Below the pieces are notes generated by a model. It had not been told where the DNA came from, searched no databases, and saw nothing but the letters and a program-made list of their open reading frames with translations. This document shows, piece by piece, positions 1 through 7,122 of a stretch of 47,226 bases of DNA. The position numbers were made by a program, and so were the translations under genes. Origin of the DNA: Actinomycetota bacterium (lineage in GTDB: Bacteria; Actinomycetota; Nitriliruptoria; Nitriliruptorales; JAHWKO01); assembly GCA_019347675.1 (NCBI GenBank), contig JAHWKW010000022.1:1-47226 (forward strand), written 5' to 3'. Numbering within the stretch: position 1 is the first letter of the stretch; the number at the start of each line of letters is the position of its first letter.

Positions 1-141
1 CCCAACTCCGACGTGGCGCTCGAACACGGCATGACGAACCTCCGGGTGCAGGAGTGGTTCACGCCGTTCAGAGCCTCCGAGCCGGTCCATCCCTACCTCA
101 GCAACCTGGGATCGACGGAGCCCGGTCCGGGTAATCCTTGA
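1..141 (+). CDS. C-terminal end of an unidentified protein (5' end outside window)
   Basis: Frame 1 is open from the first base and stops with TGA at 139-141, giving 46 residues that end in ...STEPGPGNP. I do not recognise a family. The fragment lies just upstream of an excisionase-like gene and an integrase. In actinobacterial integrative elements this position often holds the replication initiator or a transfer gene, but nothing in these 46 residues proves that. It could also be chance coding in GC-rich DNA. Confidence 0.3.
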   Translation, partial: PNSDVALEHGMTNLRVQEWFTPFRASEPVHPYLSNLGSTEPGPGNP

Positions 142-217
142 GGTCACCTGTCACACAACGGCCTCTGGAACGGCCTCCATGGGTGGAGGAATCACCAGAC
201 GGAAAGAGGAGAGGCTG

Positions 218-430
218 ATGATCACGACGACGTACCCGCCGACGATGACCGTCGAGGAAGCCGGAGAGCTCCTCGGACTGAGCCGAAGCGCTGCCTACCG
301 GGCCGCAGCCAAAGGAGAGCTCCCCACCCTGCGCTTCGGTCGGCGCCTGTTCGTCCCCACGATCCGCCTCCTGAACATGCTCGGACTCGACAACGGCGAC
401 TTCGAGATCCACCACGACGACGGCTCATAG
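218..430 (+). CDS. Excisionase-like helix-turn-helix protein (MerR/Xis type)
   Basis: This is a 70-residue protein. Residues about 8-45 read TVEEAGELLGLSRSAAYRA followed by GELPTLRFGRR and a short wing, which is the pattern of helix-turn-helix 17/excisionase domains. I chose the ATG at 218 because a purine-rich ribosome site (GGAAAGAGGAG) lies a few bases upstream. The frame also opens earlier, at 179. It precedes the integrase gene by about 100 bases, the usual xis-int order of actinobacterial integrative elements. The likely role is directing excision by bending DNA at the attachment site, or controlling the element's own genes. The C-terminal tail is acidic (DNGDFEIHHDD). Confidence 0.75.
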   Translation: MITTTYPPTMTVEEAGELLGLSRSAAYRAAAKGELPTLRFGRRLFVPTIRLLNMLGLDNGDFEIHHDDGS

Positions 431-527
431 CACGAACCTGAGGGAACTATCCACAGGCAGGCGCGTCACCAGCTGCGTCGTGACCCGCGGCGCGCGACTC
501 TGGTGACGCGACGGAGGGGAGGTCTGA

Positions 528-1856
528 TTGGCTGGTCGGTGGGGCGAGGTCAACGGTCACGTCGAGAAGCGGCGCGGACGCTGGCAGGTCGTCGTCGAAC
601 TGGGCGAGCAGCGGTTCCGTCAGTGTTCGGTCTGCCGGGACGAGCTCAGGGCCGACGGCCGGCGCAAGGGCTCGACTCGCTGGTGGGTGACCGACGGCAA
701 CGCTCCGCGACGGTGCCCCGACTGCGACGCGCCGCTCGTCGAGGAGGAAGGACGTCGGCAGGAACGCATCGGCGGGTTCTCGCGCAAGGTCGATGCCGAG
801 GAGGAACTGTCCCGCATCATCAGCGAACATCGGGCCGGCCGCGACCCCAGCCCCTCCAATCTGACGCTCTCCGAGTGGTTCGAACAGTGGCTCGACATCA
901 TCGCGGCCAGCGTTCGCGTCGGGGAACTCTCCCCCAAGACCGCAGCGGGGTACGAGTCCCACGTGCGCAACCACCTACGTACGAAGGTCGGGCACATCGA
1001 CATCCGCAAGCTCACGCCCGGCAACGTGGCCGATCTCATTCGCGACCTTCAGGCTTGGGGACGGTCTCCGGCGACTGCTGCCCGGGTGCGAGCCACGCTG
1101 TCGCGAGCCCTGTCCGACGCCATGCGCCACGAGATCGTCCACCGCAACGTCGCCCAGATCGCCAAGCCGCCGAGGGCGACCAAGCGAGAACCGTCGGTCT
1201 TCGACAGGGACGAGTTCGAGCGCATCGTAAAGGTCCTCGAGGACCACCGGCTCGGTCCAGCCTTCCTGTTCGCCGCCTGGTCGGGACTCCGCGCGTCCGA
1301 GCTGCGGGGACTGCGGTGGAGCGACCTCAATCTCGACCAGGGGACGTTCCAGGTCCGCCGCGGGCTGCACCGCATCACCAAGGCGGCGGAGCGTGTGGTA
1401 CCCGAGATTGGACTGATCGAGAGCAAGCCCAAGACAGACGACTCGGGCAACGAGCTGCCGCTCGCGAAGCACGCCATCGCGCTACTCGAAGAGCATCGTG
1501 AGGTACAGCGAACTGAGTACGACGGACTCGGGATCCCGTGGGGAGAGGACGGCTACGTGTTCACCTCCGTGACGGGTACGCCACTTGAGCCGTCGAATCT
1601 CAACCACGCCTGGCAGAAGCTCCTCGAGGAAGCCAAGGTCGAGTACCACACTCGCGACGGCCGCGGCCGAGGGCTCCACGAGCTGCGCCGCACCTTCGCG
1701 ACGAGACTTCGCGACAGCGGTGTCCCGCTCGAGGACGTACAGCGCCTAGGGCGCTGGTCGTCCCCGCAGGTGCTCCTCCAGCTGTATGCCGCGACCGACG
1801 AGGACCGGCTCCGCGCCGCCGCGGACGAGGCCGCCGACGCGCTCGGCGGATCCTGA
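528..1856 (+). CDS. int: Tyrosine site-specific recombinase (integrase)
   Basis: This 442-residue protein is a phage/ICE-type tyrosine recombinase that joins the element to its attachment site. The start is TTG at 528, 5-6 bases after GGAGGGGAGG. The N-terminal part holds two Cys pairs (CSVC near residue 27 and CPDC near 64), which could form a zinc ribbon before the SAM-like core-binding domain (about 110-210). The catalytic domain shows the Arg in SGLRASELRGLRW (about 254), HELRR (about 384), the Trp in GRWSS (about 409) and the Tyr in LQLYAAT (about 420). All expected catalytic residues are present, so it should be active. The gene ends about 95 bases before a partial tRNA sequence that fits its attachment core. 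Confidence 0.93.
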   Translation: MAGRWGEVNGHVEKRRGRWQVVVELGEQRFRQCSVCRDELRADGRRKGSTRWWVTDGNAPRRCPDCDAPLVEEEGRRQERIGGFSRKVDAEEELSRIISEHRAGRDPSPSNLTLSEWFEQWLDIIAASVRVGELSPKTAAGYESHVRNHLRTKVGHIDIRKLTPGNVADLIRDLQAWGRSPATAARVRATLSRALSDAMRHEIVHRNVAQIAKPPRATKREPSVFDRDEFERIVKVLEDHRLGPAFLFAAWSGLRASELRGLRWSDLNLDQGTFQVRRGLHRITKAAERVVPEIGLIESKPKTDDSGNELPLAKHAIALLEEHREVQRTEYDGLGIPWGEDGYVFTSVTGTPLEPSNLNHAWQKLLEEAKVEYHTRDGRGRGLHELRRTFATRLRDSGVPLEDVQRLGRWSSPQVLLQLYAATDEDRLRAAADEAADALGGS

Positions 1857-1876
1857 TGTGTGCGAAATGTGTGCGA
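1856..1876 (+). repeat. Direct repeat ATGTGTGCGA x2 next to the integrase stop
   Basis: ATGTGTGCGA occurs at 1856-1865 and again at 1867-1876, overlapping the last base of the integrase stop codon. Its position on the integrase side of the tRNA-derived core suggests arm-type integrase or excisionase binding sites. This is inferred from layout only. Confidence 0.5.
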
Positions 1877-1949
1877 GCGACGTTCGAGGCCCCTTCGGCG
1901 AACCTCGGGTGTGGCTTGGAAACCGCCCCTGACCTGCGGTTTCGCGGAG

Positions 1950-1991
1950 TGGGCCCGGCAGGGATCGAACCTGCAACCAACGGATTATGAG
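1950..1991 (-). other. Attachment-site core: 3' half of a tRNA with CAT anticodon (no 5' half)
   Basis: Read on the minus strand, 1991 down to 1950 gives the anticodon loop CTCATAA, a T arm GCAGG-TTCGATC-CCTGC with a perfect 5-bp stem, the acceptor strand CGGGCCC and discriminator A, with no encoded CCA. The 5' side should carry an acceptor strand like GGGCCCG, a D arm and the matching anticodon stem. None of these is found to the right of 1991. This is therefore a 3' half-tRNA (elongator Met or Ile2 type), as left by integrative elements that recombine at the anticodon loop. Together with the neighbouring integrase it marks an att core, not a working tRNA gene. Confidence 0.8.
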
Positions 1992-2004
1992 CGGATCCCC
2001 CGCC

Positions 2005-2034
2005 CTGCCGTTGCGTGCCGTCCTGTGTCGTCTG
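2005..2034 (+). repeat. Three tandem 10-bp repeats (TGCCGTC-like), putative integrase arm sites, cluster 1
   Basis: The sequence reads as three consecutive 10-mers, CTGCCGTTGC, GTGCCGTCCT and GTGTCGTCTG, starting 13 bases beyond the tRNA-derived core. Evenly spaced 10-bp direct repeats beside a core are the hallmark of arm-type sites for tyrosine integrases. Confidence 0.6.
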
Positions 2035-2077
2035 GTCCGCGTTCTCCCAGGTCAGAATGGGGTTCGCCGATCGGCTC

Positions 2078-2107
2078 ATGCCGTCGAATGCCGTCGCGTG
2101 TCGTCCC
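2078..2107 (+). repeat. Three tandem 10-bp repeats (TGCCGTC-like), cluster 2
   Basis: The sequence reads ATGCCGTCGA, ATGCCGTCGC and GTGTCGTCCC in direct succession, with the same core motif and spacing as the cluster at 2005-2034. Beyond it lies CTCGTTAGC twice (about 2129-2149). The pair of clusters suggests a structured attachment arm. Confidence 0.6.
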
Positions 2108-2276
2108 GTTCCGCCCTGTTCAGCGACCTCTCGTTAGCATCTCGTTAGCGAGTCGCCGGACTTCGCGGCGACCACCACCACCCTACTTGAAAGGCTGGTG
2201 AGAGCTCACGGGCGATCCCGGTGAGGTTCTTGAAAGGCGGGCCGAGCGCGATGGCGACCTACCAGTTGATGAGATC

Positions 2277-2390
2277 GTGCAGCGACAGGGCATCAGGCCG
2301 GTGAAAGACATCGGCGAGCTGGCCGGCGACCCGATCGACGACTTCGACGAGTTCCTCGCTGCGGTCCCGTCGGTCCGCAGGTCTACTTGA
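2277..2390 (+). pseudogene. Remnant of a short antitoxin-like protein
   Basis: The frame ending at TGA 2388-2390 reads IVQRQGIRPVKDIGELAGD followed by an acidic DDFDEFLAAVP stretch. That resembles the C-terminal part of small actinobacterial antitoxins of the type QG.RPV.D...LA......DEFL. No ATG is found in frame. The frame opens after a TGA at 2198-2200, and the first plausible start is the GTG at 2277, giving only 37 residues. The sequence CTACTTGA(A/G)AGG occurs both at 2183-2194 and at this gene's stop, hinting at a local duplication. It may be a degraded antitoxin whose toxin is lost. Confidence 0.35.
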
Positions 2391-2470
2391 GAGGTGCGTG
2401 TGAGGCCATGGATCCCAGCCTTGTGAGGTAGCTGTGAGGTAGACCGATCCCGACGAGGACGGAGGGGACG

Positions 2471-2716
2471 ATGGCTCGGCGGGATGAGCCGGTGTTCGGC
2501 GAGCTCGTCGCGATCCCGTGGGGACTCGGCGAGGTGTACTGCTACGTCCACGAGATCTACGGACGGCCGGACCGGCGCTACGTCATTCTTCGCTCGGAAC
2601 CCGAACTCTCCCACTACATGCTCGATGACGAGACCACCGTCGTGGTTCCTCTTGAGCAGGTGCGACGCCTCGGACCGGAAGAGTCGACCAGTGCGTTGAC
2701 GACTACTGCCCGCTGA
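2471..2716 (+). CDS. Small conserved hypothetical protein
   Basis: This 81-residue protein starts at ATG 2471 after a good ribosome site (GGACGGAGGGG). It begins MARRDEPVFGELVAIPWGLGEV and continues with a beta-rich stretch (YVILRSEPELSHYMLD, TTVVVPLEQVRRL). The pattern suggests a small folded domain of alternating strands. There is no signal peptide or membrane segment. I do not recognise a characterised family. It follows the antitoxin-like remnant, and a role in a toxin-antitoxin pair is possible but not shown. The 180 bases after it, up to the next gene on the other strand, hold nothing I recognise. Confidence 0.65.
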   Translation: MARRDEPVFGELVAIPWGLGEVYCYVHEIYGRPDRRYVILRSEPELSHYMLDDETTVVVPLEQVRRLGPEESTSALTTTAR

Positions 2717-2897
2717 CATCGGCGAAGTACCCTGCGGGCAATCCTCCCCGCCGTGCGTCGCTTCCCGGCGCACTGGCGGGGATTACCCCGTTCGGACTCG
2801 CAGCACGCGTCTGCTTCATATAGGCGCCGGCCGGATCGTGCGGTGCACCGAACCCCCGATCGTGTGACACGACACCCCTGTCACGGGACGGGCAGGG

Positions 2898-3932
2898 TCA
2901 GCCTTCGAGTTGTTCCGCCTCGAGTGCAAGGTCTGCCTCAGTGATCTCGCGACGACCCATGCCCCACATCGATGGACCGATGACAGGTCCGTCCACCTCG
3001 AGCAACGCGGGCGCAACGTCGGCAGGGATGCCCATAGCATCCTTCAACAACCGTAGGACCGCTGCGCGGAGCCGCGTCACCTGAGCGTCGATCTGCGCCG
3101 CGCGCTGCCGCGTGAAGTAGTTCCTGCCGTGGACGACCTGCCGGAGTCGCCACATCTCCCGCGCATCCTGCTCGTCCACACCGGCCGCATCCCCAAGGTA
3201 AGCGCGGAGGCTCGCGCCACGAACAAGCGAGGAGACATCGTTCCCGCATTCGGGACACACCTCGATCTCGTGGTCGCATCCCTGGACTCTGTAGGGCGCA
3301 GTGATCTTCTCGCCATCCCGCTCCCACAAGACCTCGAGCGCGATCCAGAGGAATAGGTAGCGATCCGCGACCCATGGGACAGCGAGCGCCTTCACGTACC
3401 ACCACAACGCGAGGAGGAGACGATCGTCGGCCTCCCTCGTGGGACCTAGCGTCGGCACCGGAACGGGGTACTCCTGCCACCGAAAGTTCATCGAGCCGGT
3501 GAGGAACTTCGGCGTCACGAGCGCGGCCGGGTTCGCGACGAAGTGAGAGTCCCGTTCCTGTCCGACCTCAAGAGTCGGCGTCACGTCGAGGACGTCGAGC
3601 CCCACGACTGGGAGCGCCGCCTGAGCCTGGAACGACAGCGAGTCGACGACGCCCTCGAGAATCGGTTGGGCCCTATCGATCGCGTCGCCGAGCGCTGTCT
3701 CGTGGAGCCGGACAACGACCTGCGCCACATCGTGACCCTCGATCTCCGGACCGTCGCCCGTTGCCGGACCGAGAGTCACCGGAAGCCCGTGGAGACGGAC
3801 CGTGTGCCTCGGCGGGACACGGGTCTCGGTCGTCAGTCGCTTCGGGAGACCCCCGGGCTCGTCCGGCGGCTCGGCCGGGACGATCGACCGCGGGAACGCA
3901 ACGGAGGCGGTGACACGCGAAACGGGTTCCAT
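2898..3932 (-). CDS. HEPN (Apea-like) domain protein with a Cys cluster
   Basis: This 344-residue soluble protein has an N-terminal half that is a beta-rich domain of unknown type. The C-terminal half (about 185-310) is alpha-helical and carries WRLRQVVHGRNYF, close to the R-x(4-6)-H motif of HEPN RNases. Between them is CDHEIEVCPECG, a C/H-rich zinc-knuckle-like insertion. The layout (unknown domain, aromatic LWWYVKAL helix, Cys knuckle, R..VHGR) resembles Apea-like HEPN proteins of defence islands. The likely role is an RNA-cleaving effector or accessory of host defence, which is inferred. It is encoded opposite to the hsdR-sir2 genes, with about 160 bases between divergent starts. The start is ATG 3932; its ribosome site is poor. 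Confidence 0.7.
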   Translation of the reverse strand: MEPVSRVTASVAFPRSIVPAEPPDEPGGLPKRLTTETRVPPRHTVRLHGLPVTLGPATGDGPEIEGHDVAQVVVRLHETALGDAIDRAQPILEGVVDSLSFQAQAALPVVGLDVLDVTPTLEVGQERDSHFVANPAALVTPKFLTGSMNFRWQEYPVPVPTLGPTREADDRLLLALWWYVKALAVPWVADRYLFLWIALEVLWERDGEKITAPYRVQGCDHEIEVCPECGNDVSSLVRGASLRAYLGDAAGVDEQDAREMWRLRQVVHGRNYFTRQRAAQIDAQVTRLRAAVLRLLKDAMGIPADVAPALLEVDGPVIGPSMWGMGRREITEADLALEAEQLEG

Positions 3933-4090
3933 CCCTCAAGGGTGACATACGCGATTCACTGACCGCCGCCCATGGCGGACTTCAGGGTGGGAACCCGGGC
4001 GTCCTGTCGCTACGTGAGGAATCGCCGCGATCCATTCCAGCACGTGGCTCCTCACCTACTCTTCATCGCGGAGACTGGATTGGGGGTGGG

Positions 4091-6457
4091 GTGACGCCGG
4101 CGGCCGGACCAACTGAAGCGGATACGTGCCGGGACTTCGTCGTCCCGAAGCTTGAGGCCGCCGGTTGGGACGGCAAGTTCAAGGAGCAGTTCCCCATCAC
4201 CGACGGGCGGATCATCCCGACCCGGCGCGGCCATCGACGCGCCGACGAGCGTCTCCGCGCGGACTACGTGCTCGAGCGCGAGCCAGGCTTCCCGCTCGCG
4301 GTCGTGGAGGCGAAGCGGCTCTACAAGATCGCAGCGCACGGCCTGCAGCAGGGCAAGCGCTATGCGGAGCTCCTTGACGTCCCGTTCACGTACGCCACGA
4401 ACGGGAACGAGATCGTCGAGCACGACTACGACACCGGTCTCGACCGGATCGTCGCGGAGTTCCCTACCCCCGACGAGCTCTGGAGCCGCTTCCGCGCATG
4501 GAAAGGGCTCGCCGACGACCCGGTCGCCACCGATCTCGTCCTCCCGTTCAACCGGTCGCTCCGGAACGCCGACGGCACCGTCAAGGAACCTCGCTACTAC
4601 CAAACGACCGCCATCAACCGGATCGTCCAGGCGGTGCTCTCCGGCGACAAGCGAGTGCTCGTCACCATGGCCACCGGCACCGGCAAAACGTTCGTCGCAC
4701 TCCAGGTCGTGTGGAAGCTCTGGAGCAGCTCATGGAAGGGAGCGGCCCGCAAACCGCGGATCCTGTACCTCGCAGACCGCAACATCCTCGTGGACCAACC
4801 GATCTCGCGGGAGTTCCGTCCCGTGTTCGGCGACGCCGTGTGGAAGGTGCAGGGGACTGCACGCACGAGCCGCGAGATCTACTTCGCGCTCTACCAGGCG
4901 CTCACGGGGACGTCGGACGAACCGAGCCTCTTCCACGACTACCCAGAGGACTTCTTCGACCTCGTGATCGTCGATGAGTGCCACCGCGGCAGTGCCCGCG
5001 ACGAGTCGACCTGGCGAAACATCCTCGAGCATTTCTCCCCCGCGGCTCAGCTCGGCATGACCGCGACTCCACTCCGTGACGACAACGTCGACACCTACAA
5101 CTACTTCGGCGATCCGGTGTTGGAGTACTCACTCGCCCGAGGGATCGAGGACGGCTTCCTCGCCCCGTACCGCGTGCGACGCGTCGTGCTCAGTCCCGAC
5201 GCACACGGTTGGGCACCCGAGCCTGGCCAACTCGACCGGTACGGACGCGAGATCCCCCAAGACCTCTACAGGACCCGGGACTTCGAGCGAGTCGTCTCGC
5301 TCCTCGCTCGGACCGAGGCGGCGGCGCGCCACCTCACCGAGTACCTGAAGCGCACCGACAGGTTCGCCAAGACGATCGTGTTCTGCGTCGACTCCGAGCA
5401 CGCCGAGCAGATGCGCATGGCGCTCAACAACGCCAACGCCGACCTGACCCGTCAGCACCCCGACTACGTCGTCCGGATCGTCTCCGACGAGGGCGACATC
5501 GGCCGCATGCATCTCGGCAACTTCATCGATACAGAAGCCGAGACGCCGGTCATCGCGACCACATCCAAGCTGCTGTCGACGGGGGTCGACGCCCCGACGG
5601 TACGCAACATCGTGCTGTTCAAACCGATCGGGTCGATGGTCGAGTTCAAGCAGATCATCGGACGAGGCACCCGCCTGTACCCGGATGACGACAAGCTCTC
5701 GTTCGAGATCATCGACTACTCGGCTGCCACCGCGCTGTTCGGGGATCCGGAGTTCGACGGTCCGCCCGAATCCGTCGCCGTCGACGAGGTGGACGACGAG
5801 GGCGCCGTGGTCACCCCGCCGGTCACAGCGGCAGAGGAGCCCGCCGAGTTCGACGAGGAGGAACCTGAGGAGGAGGTCACCGAACGCGCCCATCGCAAGT
5901 TCTACGTCGAGGACGGTGACGCCTTGGTCACGGTCGAGGGGTTCTACCTGCCCGACGTCGAGACGGGCAAGCTTCGGCTGGTCGAGTACCGCGACTACAT
6001 CGCCGACACGGTGCGAGCACTGTTCCCCTCAACCAAGGATCTTCGTGGCAAGTGGTCATCGCGAGCCGGCCGTGAGGACGTCCGGGAGGCGCTGGCCCGA
6101 CGCGGCATCGACCTCCGGGAGGCGGCGGAGCGGCTCGACCTCACCGAAGCGGACCCGCTCGACCTACTCGTCCACGTGGCCTGGAACGAACCGATCACCA
6201 CCCGCCGCGATCGAGCTCGTCGAGCGCGGGACGCCGAGTTCCTCGATCACTTCGTCCCCGCCGCTCGAGAGATCCTCGAGGAACTGCTCGACAAGTACGC
6301 CGAGCATGGCATCGAACAGCTCGACGACCTGTCCGTCCTCCGCGTCCCACCGTTGAGCGAACACGGGACCGTGGTCGAAATCGCCGGCCTGTTCGGCGGC
6401 CACGAGGAGCTCCGCGACGCGGTCCGCCAACTCGAAGACAACCTCTACGCCGCCTAG
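4091..6457 (+). CDS. hsdR: Type I restriction endonuclease, R subunit (EcoEI-like)
   Basis: This 788-residue motor and nuclease subunit cuts unmodified DNA after translocation. The N-terminal nuclease domain shows RADYVL...LAVVEAKR (about 56-76), the D...ExK pattern of type I enzymes. The SF2 helicase core has Walker A ATGTGKT (about 194), DECH (about 295), GMTATP and the arginine-finger motif QIIGRGTRL. An acidic linker (EEPAEFDEEEPEEEV) leads to the C-terminal domain that binds HsdM. The length fits the EcoEI subclass. Start: the GTG at 4091. It is followed by abiEi, abiEii, hsdM and hsdS on the same strand, so the restriction subunit comes first and is separated from its partners by the toxin-antitoxin pair. 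An inverted repeat overlaps its stop codon. Confidence 0.95.
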   Translation: MTPAAGPTEADTCRDFVVPKLEAAGWDGKFKEQFPITDGRIIPTRRGHRRADERLRADYVLEREPGFPLAVVEAKRLYKIAAHGLQQGKRYAELLDVPFTYATNGNEIVEHDYDTGLDRIVAEFPTPDELWSRFRAWKGLADDPVATDLVLPFNRSLRNADGTVKEPRYYQTTAINRIVQAVLSGDKRVLVTMATGTGKTFVALQVVWKLWSSSWKGAARKPRILYLADRNILVDQPISREFRPVFGDAVWKVQGTARTSREIYFALYQALTGTSDEPSLFHDYPEDFFDLVIVDECHRGSARDESTWRNILEHFSPAAQLGMTATPLRDDNVDTYNYFGDPVLEYSLARGIEDGFLAPYRVRRVVLSPDAHGWAPEPGQLDRYGREIPQDLYRTRDFERVVSLLARTEAAARHLTEYLKRTDRFAKTIVFCVDSEHAEQMRMALNNANADLTRQHPDYVVRIVSDEGDIGRMHLGNFIDTEAETPVIATTSKLLSTGVDAPTVRNIVLFKPIGSMVEFKQIIGRGTRLYPDDDKLSFEIIDYSAATALFGDPEFDGPPESVAVDEVDDEGAVVTPPVTAAEEPAEFDEEEPEEEVTERAHRKFYVEDGDALVTVEGFYLPDVETGKLRLVEYRDYIADTVRALFPSTKDLRGKWSSRAGREDVREALARRGIDLREAAERLDLTEADPLDLLVHVAWNEPITTRRDRARRARDAEFLDHFVPAAREILEELLDKYAEHGIEQLDDLSVLRVPPLSEHGTVVEIAGLFGGHEELRDAVRQLEDNLYAA

Positions 6458-6480
6458 AACTAAAGGATAACTTTAGTTCT
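6456..6480. promoter_or_regulatory. Perfect inverted repeat, likely AbiEi operator
   Basis: AGAACTAAAG, five bases GATAA, then CTTTAGTTCT form a perfect 10-bp inverted repeat overlapping the hsdR stop. It is AT-rich in a GC-rich setting. The motif CTAAAGGATA at 6460 recurs as CTAAAGATA at 6503. AbiEi antitoxins are known to repress their own promoter by binding inverted repeats, so this is the natural operator. It could also act as a weak terminator for hsdR. Confidence 0.6.
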
Positions 6481-6500
6481 GCTTCCTAGGTTTCGTGCGC

Positions 6501-6523
6501 ATCTAAAGATACGATGTAGGACG
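6501..6523 (+). promoter_or_regulatory. Putative abiE promoter with -10 box next to the start codon
   Basis: The AT-rich stretch ATCTAAAGATACGATGTAGG holds a possible -10 (TACGAT, 6510-6515) only eight bases before the GTG start at 6523. No clear ribosome site lies between. If used, transcription would begin at or next to the start codon, giving a leaderless mRNA, which is common in actinobacteria. Inferred from sequence only. Confidence 0.4.
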
Positions 6524-7122
6524 TGCCACTGGACCGCCGCGACCTACGTCGCCAACTACTCGCGCTCGCTGCCAGGCAGTCGGGCTACTTCACCGCTGCC
6601 CAAGCCAAGGAGATCGGCTACTCCTACCAGGCACAGAAGTACCACGTGGACGCCGGCAACTGGCGCAGGATCGCCCGGGGGCTGTTCCGCCTTCCAGAGT
6701 GGCCCGTCGGCGACCACGACGACCTCGTGCGCTGGAGCCTCTGGAGCAAGGAGCGCGCTGTCGTCTCGCACGAGACAGCTCTCGCGGTCCACGATCTGGG
6801 CGACGTCAACCCACGCGCGATCCACCTAACGGTCCCCGACAGCTTCGGACAGGAGCCTCCCAGCCACATCGTCCTCCACCGGAACGAGCTGGATACCGAC
6901 GACGTGGAGGGGTTCGAGGGTTTCCGCGTCACGACTCCACTGCGATCACTCTTCGATGTCGCTGGCTCCGAGACACCTCAGGAGACGGTCGACAAGGCCG
7001 TCGCCGACGCACTGCGGGCGGGTGTCGTCTCCCGGCGGCAACTGCTGCGACGAGCCGACGAGTTCGGACCGGCCGCAGCGCTAGAGATCGAGCGCGCACT
7101 CGCGTCAGCGGCCGCCTCATGA
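6523..7122 (+). CDS. abiEi: Type IV toxin-antitoxin system antitoxin AbiEi
   Basis: This 199-residue protein has an N-terminal winged helix (about 5-50: LLALAARQSGYFTAAQAKEIG, then YQAQKYHVDAGNWRRIARGLFRL), the known AbiEi antitoxin domain that binds DNA. The rest carries the family pattern VSHETALAVHDLGDVNP, IHLTVP and RVTTPLRSLFDVA. AbiEi neutralises the nucleotidyltransferase toxin AbiEii without a stable complex and represses the operon. The GTG start at 6523 is preceded by an operator-like inverted repeat. The stop overlaps the toxin start (ATGA at 7119-7122), which couples their translation. Placement between hsdR and hsdM is unusual. Confidence 0.88.
   Translation: MPLDRRDLRRQLLALAARQSGYFTAAQAKEIGYSYQAQKYHVDAGNWRRIARGLFRLPEWPVGDHDDLVRWSLWSKERAVVSHETALAVHDLGDVNPRAIHLTVPDSFGQEPPSHIVLHRNELDTDDVEGFEGFRVTTPLRSLFDVAGSETPQETVDKAVADALRAGVVSRRQLLRRADEFGPAAALEIERALASAAAS

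Noticed and set aside
1950-2030. Complete tRNA gene on the minus strand
   Set aside because: Only anticodon loop, T arm and 3' acceptor strand are present. No D arm or 5' acceptor strand can be found to the right.
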